Shown: piece by piece, positions 1 through 7,314 of the stretch
Position numbering within the stretch: position 1 is the stretch's first letter
Layout: every line of letters starts with the position of its first letter
DNA from: Streptomyces sp. ADI95-17
GTDB lineage: Bacteria > Actinomycetota > Actinomycetes > Streptomycetales > Streptomycetaceae
NCBI RefSeq assembly: GCF_003846175.1
Contig: NZ_ML123046.1
Coordinates: 580,509-619,476 of the forward strand
Direction: 5' to 3'
Length of the DNA stretch: 38,968 bases
The notes under the pieces: model-generated
Database searches by the model: none
What the model saw: only the letters and a program-made list of their open reading frames with translations
What the model was told of the DNA's origin: nothing
Translations under genes and position numbers: made by a program

Positions 1-471
1 CGACCAGATGATCTTGAGGTCCGGGTGCAGCTTCTTCAGCTTGCGCAGCTGGTTGAAGTTGCCGCGCAGATCCTGGTCCCAGGTGTCGGCGACGCCGTCG
101 ACGGACTGGTCGGCGGTGTACGCCTTCTCGTAGTCGGCGTACGAGTCGCCGACCGCGCACTTGCCTCCGGTGACGTTGCCGAAGGCGTAGTTGATGTGCG
201 TGAGCTTGTCGGCCGAGCCGGACGTCTCGATGTTCCTGACGTGGTAATTGCGGCCGTAGACACCCCAGTTGGTGAAGTATCCGACCACCTTGTCGCCGGC
301 CGCCGTGGGGGCCGATTCGGCGGAAGCGGGGGCCGCGGCCCGCGTGTCGGTGGGGGGAGTGCCGGCCGAGGCGGAGCCCGCGACACCCAGCAGAGTGGCG
401 CCGAGGGCGGCAGTACAGGCGGCTGCGGCGAGCGCCCGGAACCGGGCGCGGGGGCGGTGCTTGCCGAACAT
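1..471 (-). CDS. Secreted GH18 chitinase, N-terminal part (runs off the window)
   Basis: The minus-strand reading from ATG 469-471 gives 157 residues with no stop before the window edge, so the C-terminus is missing. Residues 1-36 are a signal peptide: an Arg-rich n-region (MFGKHRPRARFRAL), a hydrophobic core, and cleavage near ASA|GT. After a Thr/Ala/Pro linker the mature part reads KVVGYFTNWGVYGRNYHV, then LTHINYAFGN, the first strands of a glycoside hydrolase family 18 barrel; the catalytic DxxDxDxE motif lies beyond the edge. An AGGAGA ribosome-binding site precedes the start. The enzyme should be exported and hydrolyse chitin. Two dre-like palindromes upstream suggest DasR (N-acetylglucosamine) control, as for known Streptomyces chitinases. 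The acyl-CoA dehydrogenase, rbpA and smeA neighbourhood resembles that of chiD in S. coelicolor (from memory, not checked). Confidence 0.9.
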   Translation of the reverse strand, partial: MFGKHRPRARFRALAAAACTAALGATLLGVAGSASAGTPPTDTRAAAPASAESAPTAAGDKVVGYFTNWGVYGRNYHVRNIETSGSADKLTHINYAFGNVTGGKCAVGDSYADYEKAYTADQSVDGVADTWDQDLRGNFNQLRKLKKLHPDLKIIWS

Positions 472-572
472 CTTGTCTCCTCGTGGGGGAGGGAACTTGC
501 TTGTGGGGGCGAGCAGTCGGCCATCGCGTGGATTTGGCATGAACGCGCAAAGGCCGTTCGCTGGGAACCGTA

Positions 573-588
573 GATGGACTAGACCAGT
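573..588. promoter_or_regulatory. DasR-responsive element (dre-like) 1, chitinase promoter
   Basis: On the minus strand this reads ACTGGTCTAGTCCATC, matching 13 of 16 positions of the dre consensus ACTGGTCTAGACCAGT. It lies about 100 nt upstream of the chitinase start. It is also one of a pair of 12-bp direct repeats (TGGTCTAGTCCA and TGGTCCGAACCA) of the type described in Streptomyces chitinase promoters. A TTGACC hexamer (591-596, minus) between the two boxes could be the -35. Confidence 0.7.
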
Positions 589-594
589 GAGGTC

Positions 595-610
595 AATGGT
601 TCGGACCATT
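595..610. promoter_or_regulatory. dre-like palindrome 2, chitinase promoter
   Basis: AATGGTCCGAACCATT on the minus strand has perfect outer arms (AATGGT/ACCATT) and matches 11 of 16 dre positions. It sits 6 bp from the first box, just upstream of a TTGACC -35-like hexamer. The pairing gives the classic double-repeat layout of chitinase promoters. The rest of the 472-844 gap shows no other gene; the acyl-CoA dehydrogenase promoter must lie in its right half but I could not fix a -10 box. Confidence 0.5.
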
Positions 611-844
611 TCCGGTGATCGTCGTGTTCGGCGCCGAGTCGCCCGGTGACCCCGTGACGGATATCGTCCGATCGGGCATACTCAAGCCGCCACAGCCGCT
701 GGCCAGCAGCTCTCGTAATCCGAGGGGGCCGGCGTCGGCTGGGTAGCAGTGCTTCTCCGGGCCCGGCCCGGAAGCCCCCGGCGGCGCCGCCCACACCCCT
801 CGCGCGCGACCGTCGCAACGCCCGACAGGGAGGAGAGCGCCGTC

Positions 845-2017
845 ATGTCCGACCGTGCCCCTTATTTGGTGGAACGCCGTCTGCCCACCGAGGAGTCCAG
901 GGAGCTCGTCGCGCTCGTCCGCGACATCGCCCAGCGAGAGATCGCGCCCCGGGCGGCTCAGGAGGAGGAGGCGGGCCGGTTCCCGCGCGAGGTCTTCTCG
1001 CTGCTCTCCGAGTCCGGACTGCTGGGACTGCCCTACGACTCCGCGTACGGCGGCGGAGACCAGCCGTACGAGGTCTACCTCCAGGTCCTCGAAGAGCTCG
1101 CGGCGGCCCGGCTGACCGTCGGCCTCGGTGTCAGCGTCCACTCCCTGGCCTGTCACGCGGTCGCCGGATACGGCACCAAGGAACAGCGGACCGAACACCT
1201 CCCGGCGATGCTGGGAGGCGGCCTGCTGGGCGCCTACTGCCTCTCCGAGCCCGCCTCCGGCTCCGACGCCGCCTCGCTGCGCACGAAGGCCGTACGTGAC
1301 GGCGACGACTGGGTCCTCACCGGCACCAAGGCGTGGATCACGCACGGCGGCATCGCCGACTTCTACACGGTCCTGGCCCGCACCGGCGTCGAGGGCCCCC
1401 GCGGCATCACCGCGTTCCTGGTCCCCGGCGACGCCGAGGGACTCAACGCGGCCGCCCCCGAGAAGAAGATGGGCATGAAGGGCTCGCCCACCGCCCAGCT
1501 GAACTTCGACGGCGTACGGGTCGGTGACGCGCGCCGGATCGGCGAGGAGGGCCAGGGCTTCGCGATCGCCCTGTCCGCACTCGACTCCGGGCGCCTGGGC
1601 ATCGCGGCCTGCGCCATCGGTGTCGCCCAGGCGGCCCTGAGCGAGGCCGTCGGCTACGCCACCGGGCGGCAGCAGTTCGGCCGCCCGATCGCGGACTTCC
1701 AGGGCCTGCGCTTCATGCTCGCCGACATGGCCACCCAGATCGAGGCGGGCCGGGCGCTCTACCTGGAGGCGGCCCGGCTCCGCGACGAGGGCAAGCCCTT
1801 CTCGCGCCAGGCGGCCATGGCCAAGCTGTTCTGCACGGACCTCGCCATGCGGGTCACCGTGGACGCCGTCCAGGTGCTCGGCGGATACGGCTACACCCAG
1901 GACTTCCCCGTCGAGCGGCTGATGCGCGAGGCGAAGGTGCTGCAGATCGTCGAGGGCACCAATCAGATCCAGCGGATGGTCATCGCCCGCCACCTCGCGG
2001 GCCCTGAGACGCGCTGA
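845..2017 (+). CDS. Acyl-CoA dehydrogenase
   Basis: 390 aa, the usual length of short/medium-chain acyl-CoA dehydrogenases. These flavoenzymes carry out FAD-dependent alpha,beta-desaturation of acyl-CoA in fatty acid or branched-chain amino acid breakdown. Signature 1 is YCLSEPASGSDAA near residue 130 and signature 2 is QVLGGYGYTQDFPVERLMREAK near 342. The catalytic base is Glu370 in IVEGTNQIQR. The ATG at 845 is preceded by GGGAGGAG and follows the N-terminal pattern of the family; the open frame upstream has no ribosome-binding site. The last 38 nt overlap the 3' end of a small minus-strand gene. The exact acyl substrate (short-chain, isobutyryl or other) cannot be told from the sequence. 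Confidence 0.95.
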   Translation: MSDRAPYLVERRLPTEESRELVALVRDIAQREIAPRAAQEEEAGRFPREVFSLLSESGLLGLPYDSAYGGGDQPYEVYLQVLEELAAARLTVGLGVSVHSLACHAVAGYGTKEQRTEHLPAMLGGGLLGAYCLSEPASGSDAASLRTKAVRDGDDWVLTGTKAWITHGGIADFYTVLARTGVEGPRGITAFLVPGDAEGLNAAAPEKKMGMKGSPTAQLNFDGVRVGDARRIGEEGQGFAIALSALDSGRLGIAACAIGVAQAALSEAVGYATGRQQFGRPIADFQGLRFMLADMATQIEAGRALYLEAARLRDEGKPFSRQAAMAKLFCTDLAMRVTVDAVQVLGGYGYTQDFPVERLMREAKVLQIVEGTNQIQRMVIARHLAGPETR

Positions 2018-2267
2018 CCCGCAACGGCCGGTCCGACCACACGGGCGTCGTCATGATCCGGTTCCACTCCTGGTCATGGCGGCCCGGCAGGGTCCGGTCC
2101 GCGCTCTCCCAATGACTCAGCAGCGCCCGGTAGATGGGCGGATCGGTGGAGTGCGGCACGGGTCGCGGCACCGACCGGGGAGCCATGGGCTGCGGAACCG
2201 ATTCTTCGGCGGCGGGAGCGGCGAGACGGCGGCGGCCGGGACCGGCCGTTGAATGCAGCAGGGTCAT
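1980..2267 (-). CDS. Small conserved-type hypothetical protein (95 aa)
   Basis: An unrecognised 95-residue protein. The N-terminal half is low-complexity (Arg, Pro, Ala, Ser). The C-terminal half is ordered, with PIYRALLSHWESADRTLPGR and EWNRIMTTPVWSD; this Trp/Tyr-rich segment looks like real coding sequence, not an antisense shadow. The start is uncertain: ATG 2265-2267 lacks a clear ribosome-binding site, and a second Met at residue 28 or an upstream GTG is possible. Its 3' end overlaps the 3' end of the acyl-CoA dehydrogenase gene by 38 nt on the opposite strand. No signal peptide or membrane segment. Function unknown. Confidence 0.5.
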   Translation of the reverse strand: MTLLHSTAGPGRRRLAAPAAEESVPQPMAPRSVPRPVPHSTDPPIYRALLSHWESADRTLPGRHDQEWNRIMTTPVWSDRPLRVSASQGPRGGGR

Positions 2268-2357
2268 GACTGGCCAACGGCGCGGGGCGGGCCCCCGGTC
2301 ACTGTCCGGCCGATTCGAGAGCCCGTTCGCCCCGTCCCCGGGCGGTCGCCGCCGCGG

Positions 2358-2386
2358 GCACCACGCCGGCCGGGCCGTCGTGGTGC
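2358..2386 (-). terminator. Second hairpin downstream of the 129-aa gene
   Basis: GCACCACG (2358-2365) pairs with CGTGGTGC (2379-2386), an 8-bp stem whose 13-nt loop can add an inner CGG/CCG stem. It backs up the stronger hairpin at 2408-2426. Confidence 0.4.
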
Positions 2387-2407
2387 GGCGAAGATGTGCG
2401 GGGAGGG

Positions 2408-2426
2408 GCCCGGACGGGGTCCGGGC
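2408..2426 (-). terminator. Terminator hairpin of the 129-aa gene
   Basis: GCCCGGAC (2408-2415), loop GGG, GTCCGGGC (2419-2426): a perfect 8-bp GC stem starting 20 nt past the stop of the minus-strand gene. There is no U-tract, as is usual in Streptomyces. Confidence 0.6.
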
Positions 2427-2446
2427 GGTCGCGTGCGGGGCTGCCG

Positions 2447-2836
2447 TCAGGCGGCGTGGCGCCGCATCCCCGGCACCCGCAGCGGGCGCGAGCCGGGGCC
2501 GCCGGCGTGCGAGAACGGCTGCATCCTCCAGTCGAGCCCCTGAGGGAGCGTCAACAACAGGCCCGTCTCCTGCTCCTGGGCGTCGAGCGACTCGTCGGCG
2601 GGCCGCGACTGCGCGGCCGCGCGGCCGGTACCGGCACAGACGGTCAGCACGAACGGATTCCACGGCGTCGGGCACAGCGCGTGCTCCGGCAGCACGTCCT
2701 CGTCCGCCAGCAGCGCGATCGGCTGCGCGCAGTCCGGGCAGATCACCCGGTACATCTCGAAGGTGTCGTACGCGTCGGGAGCGGCGTCCTCGCCGGGATC
2801 CGGTTCGCTGCGTCCGGTGAGCTTCAGGCTCTGCAT
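2447..2836 (-). CDS. Hypothetical protein with CPDC motif (129 aa)
   Basis: An uncharacterised 129-residue protein. Residues 28-60 read YRVICPDCAQPIALLADEDVLPEHALCPTPWNPF. The CPDC pair plus a later CP could form a partial zinc knuckle, although a clear fourth ligand appears only as Cys67 or His52. The C-terminal part (GLDWRMQPFSH) contains no transmembrane segment. ATG 2834-2836 follows a G-rich tract (GGGGGGAATTTCCC) that serves as ribosome-binding site. It is divergent from the Lrp gene, with a 204-nt shared upstream region. A strong hairpin follows its stop. I do not recognise a family; a small cytosolic zinc-binding or regulatory protein is a guess. Confidence 0.65.
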   Translation of the reverse strand: MQSLKLTGRSEPDPGEDAAPDAYDTFEMYRVICPDCAQPIALLADEDVLPEHALCPTPWNPFVLTVCAGTGRAAAQSRPADESLDAQEQETGLLLTLPQGLDWRMQPFSHAGGPGSRPLRVPGMRRHAA

Positions 2837-3027
2837 GGGAAATTCCCCCCTCAGGTGGGCCGACCAGGCGACACGGCCTCGACCACAGCAAGCACTTCCC
2901 GTCGCGCATCGGCCGTAACCGCGAGGGGGTCGGCTACCGACCCGTAAACCTGTGGCATTCGTCACATGCCCGCCGCAGGTGCCCCTTCCGGGGCTCCTGC
3001 CGCTGTGCCTGGAGGGACCTGGGGCAA

Positions 3028-3033
3028 TAGGTT
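3028..3033 (+). promoter_or_regulatory. -10 box of leaderless lrp transcript
   Basis: TAGGTT (TANNNT) lies 7 nt before ATG 3041, placing the transcription start at or next to the start codon. No ribosome-binding site is found at normal spacing. This is the usual layout of leaderless actinobacterial mRNAs. Confidence 0.5.
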
Positions 3034-3040
3034 GGTCCGT

Positions 3041-3481
3041 ATGGAGGAGCTGGACCGACAGATCGTGGAGTTGCTCGTCAAGGACGGGCGGATGAGCTAC
3101 ACCGACCTGGGCAAGGCCACGGGCCTGTCCACATCGGCGGTTCATCAGCGAGTCCGCAGGCTGGAGCAGCGCGGGGTGATCCGGGGCTACGCCGCGGTCG
3201 TCGACCCCGAGGCCGTCGGCCTGCCGCTCACCGCGTTCATCTCGGTGAAGCCCTTCGATCCCAGCGCGCCGGACGACATCGCGGAGCGGCTGGCCGACGT
3301 CCCGGAGCTGGAGGCGTGCCACAGCGTCGCGGGTGACGAGAACTACATCCTCAAGGTGCGTGTGGCGACCCCCCTGGAGCTGGAGCACCTGCTCACCCGG
3401 ATCCGTTCGCTGGCCGGAGTCTCCACCCGCACCACGGTCGTCCTGTCCACGCCGTACGAGGCACGGCCGCCGCAGATCTGA
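3041..3481 (+). CDS. Lrp/AsnC-family transcriptional regulator
   Basis: 146 aa, typical for Lrp/AsnC. Residues 1-50 form the winged helix: LDRQIVELLVKDGRMSYTDLGKATGLSTSAVHQRVRRLEQRGVIRGY. Residues 65-146 form the RAM (ligand-binding, oligomerising) domain, ending VSTRTTVVLSTPYEARPPQI; the Gly-rich ligand turn is HSVAGDENYILKV. These proteins bind amino acids and act as octameric local or global regulators. The amidohydrolase starts 46 nt downstream on the same strand and is a plausible target, as is the divergent 129-aa gene. The start is probably leaderless. Confidence 0.92.
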   Translation: MEELDRQIVELLVKDGRMSYTDLGKATGLSTSAVHQRVRRLEQRGVIRGYAAVVDPEAVGLPLTAFISVKPFDPSAPDDIAERLADVPELEACHSVAGDENYILKVRVATPLELEHLLTRIRSLAGVSTRTTVVLSTPYEARPPQI

Positions 3482-3527
3482 GGGGGTCGCGGACCGTGCG
3501 GCTCCGGACAGGCGCGAGACTGGTCCC

Positions 3528-5174
3528 ATGACCGAGAGCACCGCCCCCCAGAGCGAACACCGCACCATGCTGCTGCGCGGTGGAGACGTCCACAGCCCCG
3601 CCGACCCCTTCGCCACCGCCATGGTGGTCGAACGCGGCCACGTCGCCTGGGTGGGCTCGGAAGGGGCCGCCGACGCCTTCGCGAGCGGCGTCGACGAAGT
3701 GATCGACCTCGACGGCGCGCTGGTGACCCCCGCGTTCACCGACGCCCACGTCCACACCACATCGACCGGCCTGGCCCTCACCGGCCTCGACCTGTCCGGC
3801 GCCCGGACCCTCGACGAGGCGCTCGGCCTGCTGCGTGCGTACGTGGCCGGGCACCCGGCGGACCGGGTCGTCCTCGGCCACGGCTGGGACGCCGCCCGCT
3901 GGCCGGAGCAGCGCCCCCCGTCGCGCGGCGAGCTGGACGCGGCGGCCGGCGGACGCCCGGTCTACCTGCCCCGGGTCGATGTGCACTCCGCGGTGGTCAC
4001 CACCGCCCTGCTCGACCTGGTCCCGGGCGTCACCGGACTGACCGGCCACCACCCCGACGCCCCGCTCACCGGCGCCGCCCACCACGCGGTCCGCGCCGCG
4101 GCCCACGAAGCCCTCTCGCCGGGCCAGCGCGCCGACGCCCAGCGCGCCGCCCTGCGGCACGCCGCGTCGCTCGGCATCGGCACCGTCCACGAGTGCGGCG
4201 GCCCCGACATCTCCGACGAGGAGGACTTCGCCGGACTGCTCAAGCTCGCCGCCGCCGAGCGCGGACCGCGGGTCTTCGGCTACTGGGCCGAGCAGGTCGC
4301 CGACGAGAAGGACGCCCGCCGGATCCGGGAACTCGGCGCCGTCGGAGCGGCCGGGGACCTCTTCGTGGACGGCTCGCTCGGCTCGCACACCGCCTGCCTG
4401 TACGAGCCGTACGCCGACGGCCCGGCCGGAGGAAGGGGCACCGCCCATCTGGACGCGGCGCAGATCGCCGCCCATGTCACCGCGTGCACCGAGGCGGGCC
4501 TCCAGGCCGGCTTCCACGCCATCGGCGACGCCGCGCTCTCGGCCGTGGTCGACGGCGTCAGGGCCGCCGCCCAGACGCTCGGGCTGCCCCGGATCCGGGG
4601 TGCCAGGCACCGCGTCGAGCACGCCGAGATGCTCACCCCCGAGACCGTGGCCGCGTTCGCGGAGCTGGGGCTGACCGCCTCCGTCCAGCCCGCCTTCGAC
4701 GCGGCCTGGGGCGGCGAGGAGGGCATGTACGCGCAGCGGCTCGGCGTCGAGCGGGCCAGGACCCTCAACCCGTACGCGGCGCTCCTGCGGGCCGGTGTGC
4801 CTCTCGCCTTCGGCTCCGACAGCCCGGTGACCCCGCTCGACCCGTGGGGCACCGTACGGGCCGCCGCCTTCCACCGCACGTCCGAGCACCGGATCTCCGT
4901 ACGGGCGGGCTTCACCGCCCACACCCGGGGTGGCTGGCGGGCCGTGGGCCGGGACGACGCGGGCACCCTGGTGCCCGGTGCCCCGGCCGACTATGCGGTC
5001 TGGCGCACCGCTGACCTGGTGGTTCAGGCCCCGGACGACCGGGTCGCCCGCTGGTCGACCGACCCCCGCTCGGGCACACCCGGCCTGCCGGATCTCACCC
5101 CCGGCGTCGATCTGCCGGTCTGCCTGCGGACCGTGGTGTTCGGACGAACTGTCTACGAGCGGCCGAACGAGTGA
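3528..5174 (+). CDS. YtcJ/NfdA-like metal-dependent amidohydrolase
   Basis: 548 aa, the length of the YtcJ/N-substituted formamide deformylase branch of the amidohydrolase superfamily. The N-terminal beta-sandwich strand MLLRGGDVHS is followed by the metal-binding HxH (His74, His76 in FTDAHVHTTS), LGHGWDAARWPEQRPPS, DGSLGSHTACL, HRVEHAE (His361/His365) and FGSDSPVTPLDPW, where Asp431 is the conserved metal ligand. The C-terminus returns to the sandwich domain (GTLVPGAPADYAVW). Expected role: hydrolysis of an amide or formamide bond by a binuclear or mononuclear metal centre in the cytosol. No signal peptide. It follows the Lrp gene closely and may be its target. The ATG at 3528 has no ribosome-binding site but has GAGACT 6 nt upstream, possibly another leaderless start. 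Substrate unknown. Confidence 0.9.
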   Translation: MTESTAPQSEHRTMLLRGGDVHSPADPFATAMVVERGHVAWVGSEGAADAFASGVDEVIDLDGALVTPAFTDAHVHTTSTGLALTGLDLSGARTLDEALGLLRAYVAGHPADRVVLGHGWDAARWPEQRPPSRGELDAAAGGRPVYLPRVDVHSAVVTTALLDLVPGVTGLTGHHPDAPLTGAAHHAVRAAAHEALSPGQRADAQRAALRHAASLGIGTVHECGGPDISDEEDFAGLLKLAAAERGPRVFGYWAEQVADEKDARRIRELGAVGAAGDLFVDGSLGSHTACLYEPYADGPAGGRGTAHLDAAQIAAHVTACTEAGLQAGFHAIGDAALSAVVDGVRAAAQTLGLPRIRGARHRVEHAEMLTPETVAAFAELGLTASVQPAFDAAWGGEEGMYAQRLGVERARTLNPYAALLRAGVPLAFGSDSPVTPLDPWGTVRAAAFHRTSEHRISVRAGFTAHTRGGWRAVGRDDAGTLVPGAPADYAVWRTADLVVQAPDDRVARWSTDPRSGTPGLPDLTPGVDLPVCLRTVVFGRTVYERPNE

Positions 5175-5222
5175 CGTCCGGCCGTCCCGTACCGTCACCC
5201 GTGGTGGTCCCCGTTCCGCCGC

Positions 5223-5276
5223 GACCTGCGGATCTTCGCTACTGACCAGGCAAGTTTCGTAAATATTGCAGGTCAG
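5223..5276. repeat. Nested inverted repeats upstream of an orphan promoter
   Basis: CTGACC (5242-5247) and GCAA (5250-5253) are mirrored by TTGC (5266-5269) and GGTCAG (5271-5276) around an AT-rich core (GTTTCGTAAATA). A competing pair GACCTGC (5223-5229)/GCAGGTC (5268-5274) shares the right arm. It ends 7 nt before a TTGACA hexamer, so it could be an operator or a switchable RNA/DNA structure. Confidence 0.45.
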
Positions 5277-5283
5277 ACGGCTA

Positions 5284-5314
5284 TTGACAGAACGCGCCCA
5301 CCGGCCGGTAGGTT
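5284..5314 (+). promoter_or_regulatory. Sigma70/HrdB-type promoter, target unclear
   Basis: A perfect TTGACA (5284-5289) is followed after 18-19 nt by GTAGGT/TAGGTT (5308-5314), predicting a start near 5321. The next recognised gene (ppm1) begins 400 nt later and appears to have its own -10 box. This promoter therefore makes either a long leader or a separate RNA. Confidence 0.6.
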
Positions 5315-5320
5315 CGGCGG

Positions 5321-5680
5321 AGTCCACCACAGGACGTCCGACCGGTTAAACCTCCACGCAGTCGTCGAACGCCGCTGGGTCATGGGGTGGTGTGCCGCAC
5401 CGGCGCACCACCACTGACAGCCAGGTTCAGCGCCCGCGCCTCGGGGGCGAGGGAAGGTTTCAGCCGGACGGCGGTGCGACCCGGGTGGGGCCCGGACGTT
5501 CAGTAGACAACGGCTCTAGGTCGACCCGCAGCCAGCGGGTCCCAGGTCGGCCCGAAGGGCGCCGGGCCCCCATCCGTAGTTCCCGTCCGTGCCCGTACCC
5601 GTGTTTCTGTCCGTACTTCCGTCCTTCTGTCCCCGGCGGCGCCGGGCACCGCCCGACCGCGTCGGAGAGCGGCCCCGGCG
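5321..5680 (+). other. Gene-free, structured transcribed-looking region (possible ncRNA or long 5' leader)
   Basis: No convincing protein gene: the only open frame (5392-5715) is Arg/Pro/Gly-rich and looks spurious. The region holds two strong hairpins. The first is an 11-bp stem, GGTGGTGTGCC (5386-5396) with GGCGCACCACC (5402-5412) and a GCACC loop. The second is a 7-bp stem, GACCCGC (5523-5529) with GCGGGTC (5535-5541) and an AGCCA loop. A low-complexity CCGT/CTGTCC tract runs over 5576-5636. It sits downstream of the TTGACA promoter. It matches no riboswitch or RNA family I know. Confidence 0.35.
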
Positions 5681-5687
5681 CGCTGGA

Positions 5688-5693
5688 TATGGT
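5688..5693 (+). promoter_or_regulatory. Probable proximal -10 box of ppm1
   Basis: TATGGT (TANNNT) lies 32 nt before the GTG start, leaving a short leader that contains the AAGGGG ribosome-binding site at 5714-5719. No good -35 was found. Confidence 0.4.
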
Positions 5694-5725
5694 GTGCATC
5701 TGCGTACGGACTTAAGGGGCAGTAA

Positions 5726-6493
5726 GTGAACGACGGCGGTCAGCGGCGGTACGGCCCGCTCGGCAGAATCCTGGTGATCATTCCGACCTACAACGAGGCC
5801 GAGAACATCAAGCCGATCGTCAGCCGGGTACGTGCCGCGGTGCCGGACGCCGACGTCCTGGTCGCCGACGACAACAGCCCGGACGGCACCGGCAAGGTCG
5901 CCGACGAGATCGCCGCCGAGGACAGCCAGGTCCAGGTGCTGCACCGCAAGGGCAAGGAAGGGCTGGGCGCGGCCTATCTGGCGGGCTTCCGCTGGGGCAC
6001 CGAGCACGGCTACGGCGTGCTGGTGGAGATGGACGCCGACGGCTCCCACCAGCCCGAGGAACTGCCCCGGCTGCTCACCGCGCTCAAGGGCGCCGACCTG
6101 GTGCTCGGATCGCGCTGGGTGCCGGGCGGACGCGTGGTCAACTGGCCCAAGTCCCGCGAAATGATCTCCCGCGGCGGCAGCACCTACTCCCGGCTCCTCC
6201 TCGGGCTGCAGACCAGGGACGTCACCGGCGGCTACCGGGCCTTCCGCGCCGAGACCCTGGAAGGCATCGGCCTCGACCGGGTCGCCTCGCAGGGCTACTG
6301 CTTCCAGGTCGATCTGGCCCGCCGCGCCGTCGAGGCCGGCTACCACGTCGTCGAGGTCCCGATCACCTTCGTCGACCGGGAGATCGGCGACTCGAAGATG
6401 AGCCGCGACATCCTGGTCGAGGCGCTCTGGCGGGTCACCTCCTGGGGCGTCTCCTCCCGCACGAACCGGGTCCTGGGCCGCAAGGCGATCTGA
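5726..6493 (+). CDS. ppm1: Polyprenol monophosphomannose synthase (GT2)
   Basis: 255 aa GT2 glycosyltransferase. It has RILVIIPTYNEAENIKPIV, then VADDNSPDGTGKVADEIA, GLGAAYLAGFRWG, the metal-binding DAD (Asp103-Asp105) in VEMDADGSHQPEELPRL, and ITFVDREIGDSKMS near the end, all typical of dolichol-phosphate mannose synthase. It transfers mannose from GDP-mannose to polyprenyl phosphate at the inner membrane face, supplying the donor for protein O-mannosylation and lipoglycans. It is a stand-alone synthase, not fused to the Lnt-like domain found in Mycobacterium tuberculosis Ppm1. GTG start with AAGGGG upstream. Two GT4 genes lie about 10 kb downstream. Confidence 0.92.
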   Translation: MNDGGQRRYGPLGRILVIIPTYNEAENIKPIVSRVRAAVPDADVLVADDNSPDGTGKVADEIAAEDSQVQVLHRKGKEGLGAAYLAGFRWGTEHGYGVLVEMDADGSHQPEELPRLLTALKGADLVLGSRWVPGGRVVNWPKSREMISRGGSTYSRLLLGLQTRDVTGGYRAFRAETLEGIGLDRVASQGYCFQVDLARRAVEAGYHVVEVPITFVDREIGDSKMSRDILVEALWRVTSWGVSSRTNRVLGRKAI

Positions 6494-6593
6494 TCCACCG
6501 CCGCCCGCCGCGACCGGCGGCGGGCATCGGGGCCGCGGGCCAGTGATCACCCCCTTGCGCCGTTCGGAGGCCCGTACGGGCACACTGGGGACC

Positions 6594-7184
6594 ATGACGA
6601 CCGGCACACCGCCCCCGACCGCCCCCAAGCGCTCTCGCGCCCGTACCTTCGTCCCCCTCGCCATCGCCGCCTGGGCGGTGCTGGAGATCTGGCTGCTCAC
6701 CGTCGTGGCCGACGCGGCGGGCGGGTTCACCGTGCTGCTGCTCCTGGTGGCGGGGATCGTGCTCGGCGCCGCCGTGATGAAGCGGGCCGGCCGCCGGGCC
6801 TTCCGCAACCTCACCGAGACCCTCCAGCAGATGCCGGGGCAGCCCGGCGCCCCCGTCGAGCCGTCGGCCACCGGTTCGGGCGGCAGGGGCAACGGCTTCC
6901 TGATGCTCGGCGGGCTGCTGCTGATGATCCCGGGGATCGTCTCGGACGCGGCGGGGCTCCTGCTGCTGGTGCCGCCGGTGCGTTCGTGGCTCGGCCGGTA
7001 CGCGGAGCGGTCGCTGGAGCGCAGGATGCGTGCCGCGAGCCCCGGCAGCCTTTCCGGCGCCTTCCAGCAGGCCCGCATTCACCGTCCGGACGGAAAGGTC
7101 GTCCAGGGTGAGGTCATCCGCGAGGACGGTACGCAGCCGGGCGCACGCCCCGACGAGGGCCCCCGGCCGCCGCTGACTCCCTGA
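6594..7184 (+). CDS. fxsA: FxsA-family membrane protein
   Basis: 196 aa. FxsA core: FVPLAIAAWAVLEIWLLTVVADAAGG (TM1, about 20-45), VLLLLVAGIVLGAAVMKRAG (TM2, about 47-66), then after a Gly-rich linker GFLMLGGLLLMIPGIVSDAAGLLLLVPPVRSW (membrane hairpin, about 103-133). The C-terminal cytosolic tail is charged (RIHRPDGKVVQGEVIRED). FxsA in E. coli affects phage T7 exclusion by F plasmid; its biochemical role is unknown. ATG 6594 is preceded by CACACT 7 nt upstream and a GGGGA, so it could be leaderless or have a very short leader. A GTG at 6543 is possible but would add an unconserved extension. Convergent with rbpA. Confidence 0.88.
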   Translation: MTTGTPPPTAPKRSRARTFVPLAIAAWAVLEIWLLTVVADAAGGFTVLLLLVAGIVLGAAVMKRAGRRAFRNLTETLQQMPGQPGAPVEPSATGSGGRGNGFLMLGGLLLMIPGIVSDAAGLLLLVPPVRSWLGRYAERSLERRMRAASPGSLSGAFQQARIHRPDGKVVQGEVIREDGTQPGARPDEGPRPPLTP

Positions 7185-7239
7185 GCCGGATGCCCGTCCG
7201 GCGGCCGGCTCGGACCCGGCCGCCGGACGCTCCGGGCAT

Positions 7240-7292
7240 GACAGAGCCGCGGGCCGTGACACACATCCGGTGTCACGGCCCGCGGCTCTGTC
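7240..7292. terminator. Bidirectional terminator, 23-bp perfect stem
   Basis: Positions 7240-7262 are exactly complementary to 7270-7292, with a 7-nt loop (ACATCCG). It lies between the convergent fxsA and rbpA genes, 55 nt past the fxsA stop and 22 nt past the rbpA stop, and should terminate from both sides. Confidence 0.9.
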
Positions 7293-7314
7293 GTACTCGG
7301 GTGTTGTTACGCGG

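Noticed and set aside
5171..5198. Terminator after the amidohydrolase (GTGACG with CGTCAC)
   Set aside because: Only 6 bp with a 16-17 nt loop; too weak to call.
5392..5715. 107-aa frame in the gene-free region before ppm1
   Set aside because: Arg/Pro/Gly-rich with no ribosome-binding site, no conserved-looking segment, and it runs through hairpins and a low-complexity tract.
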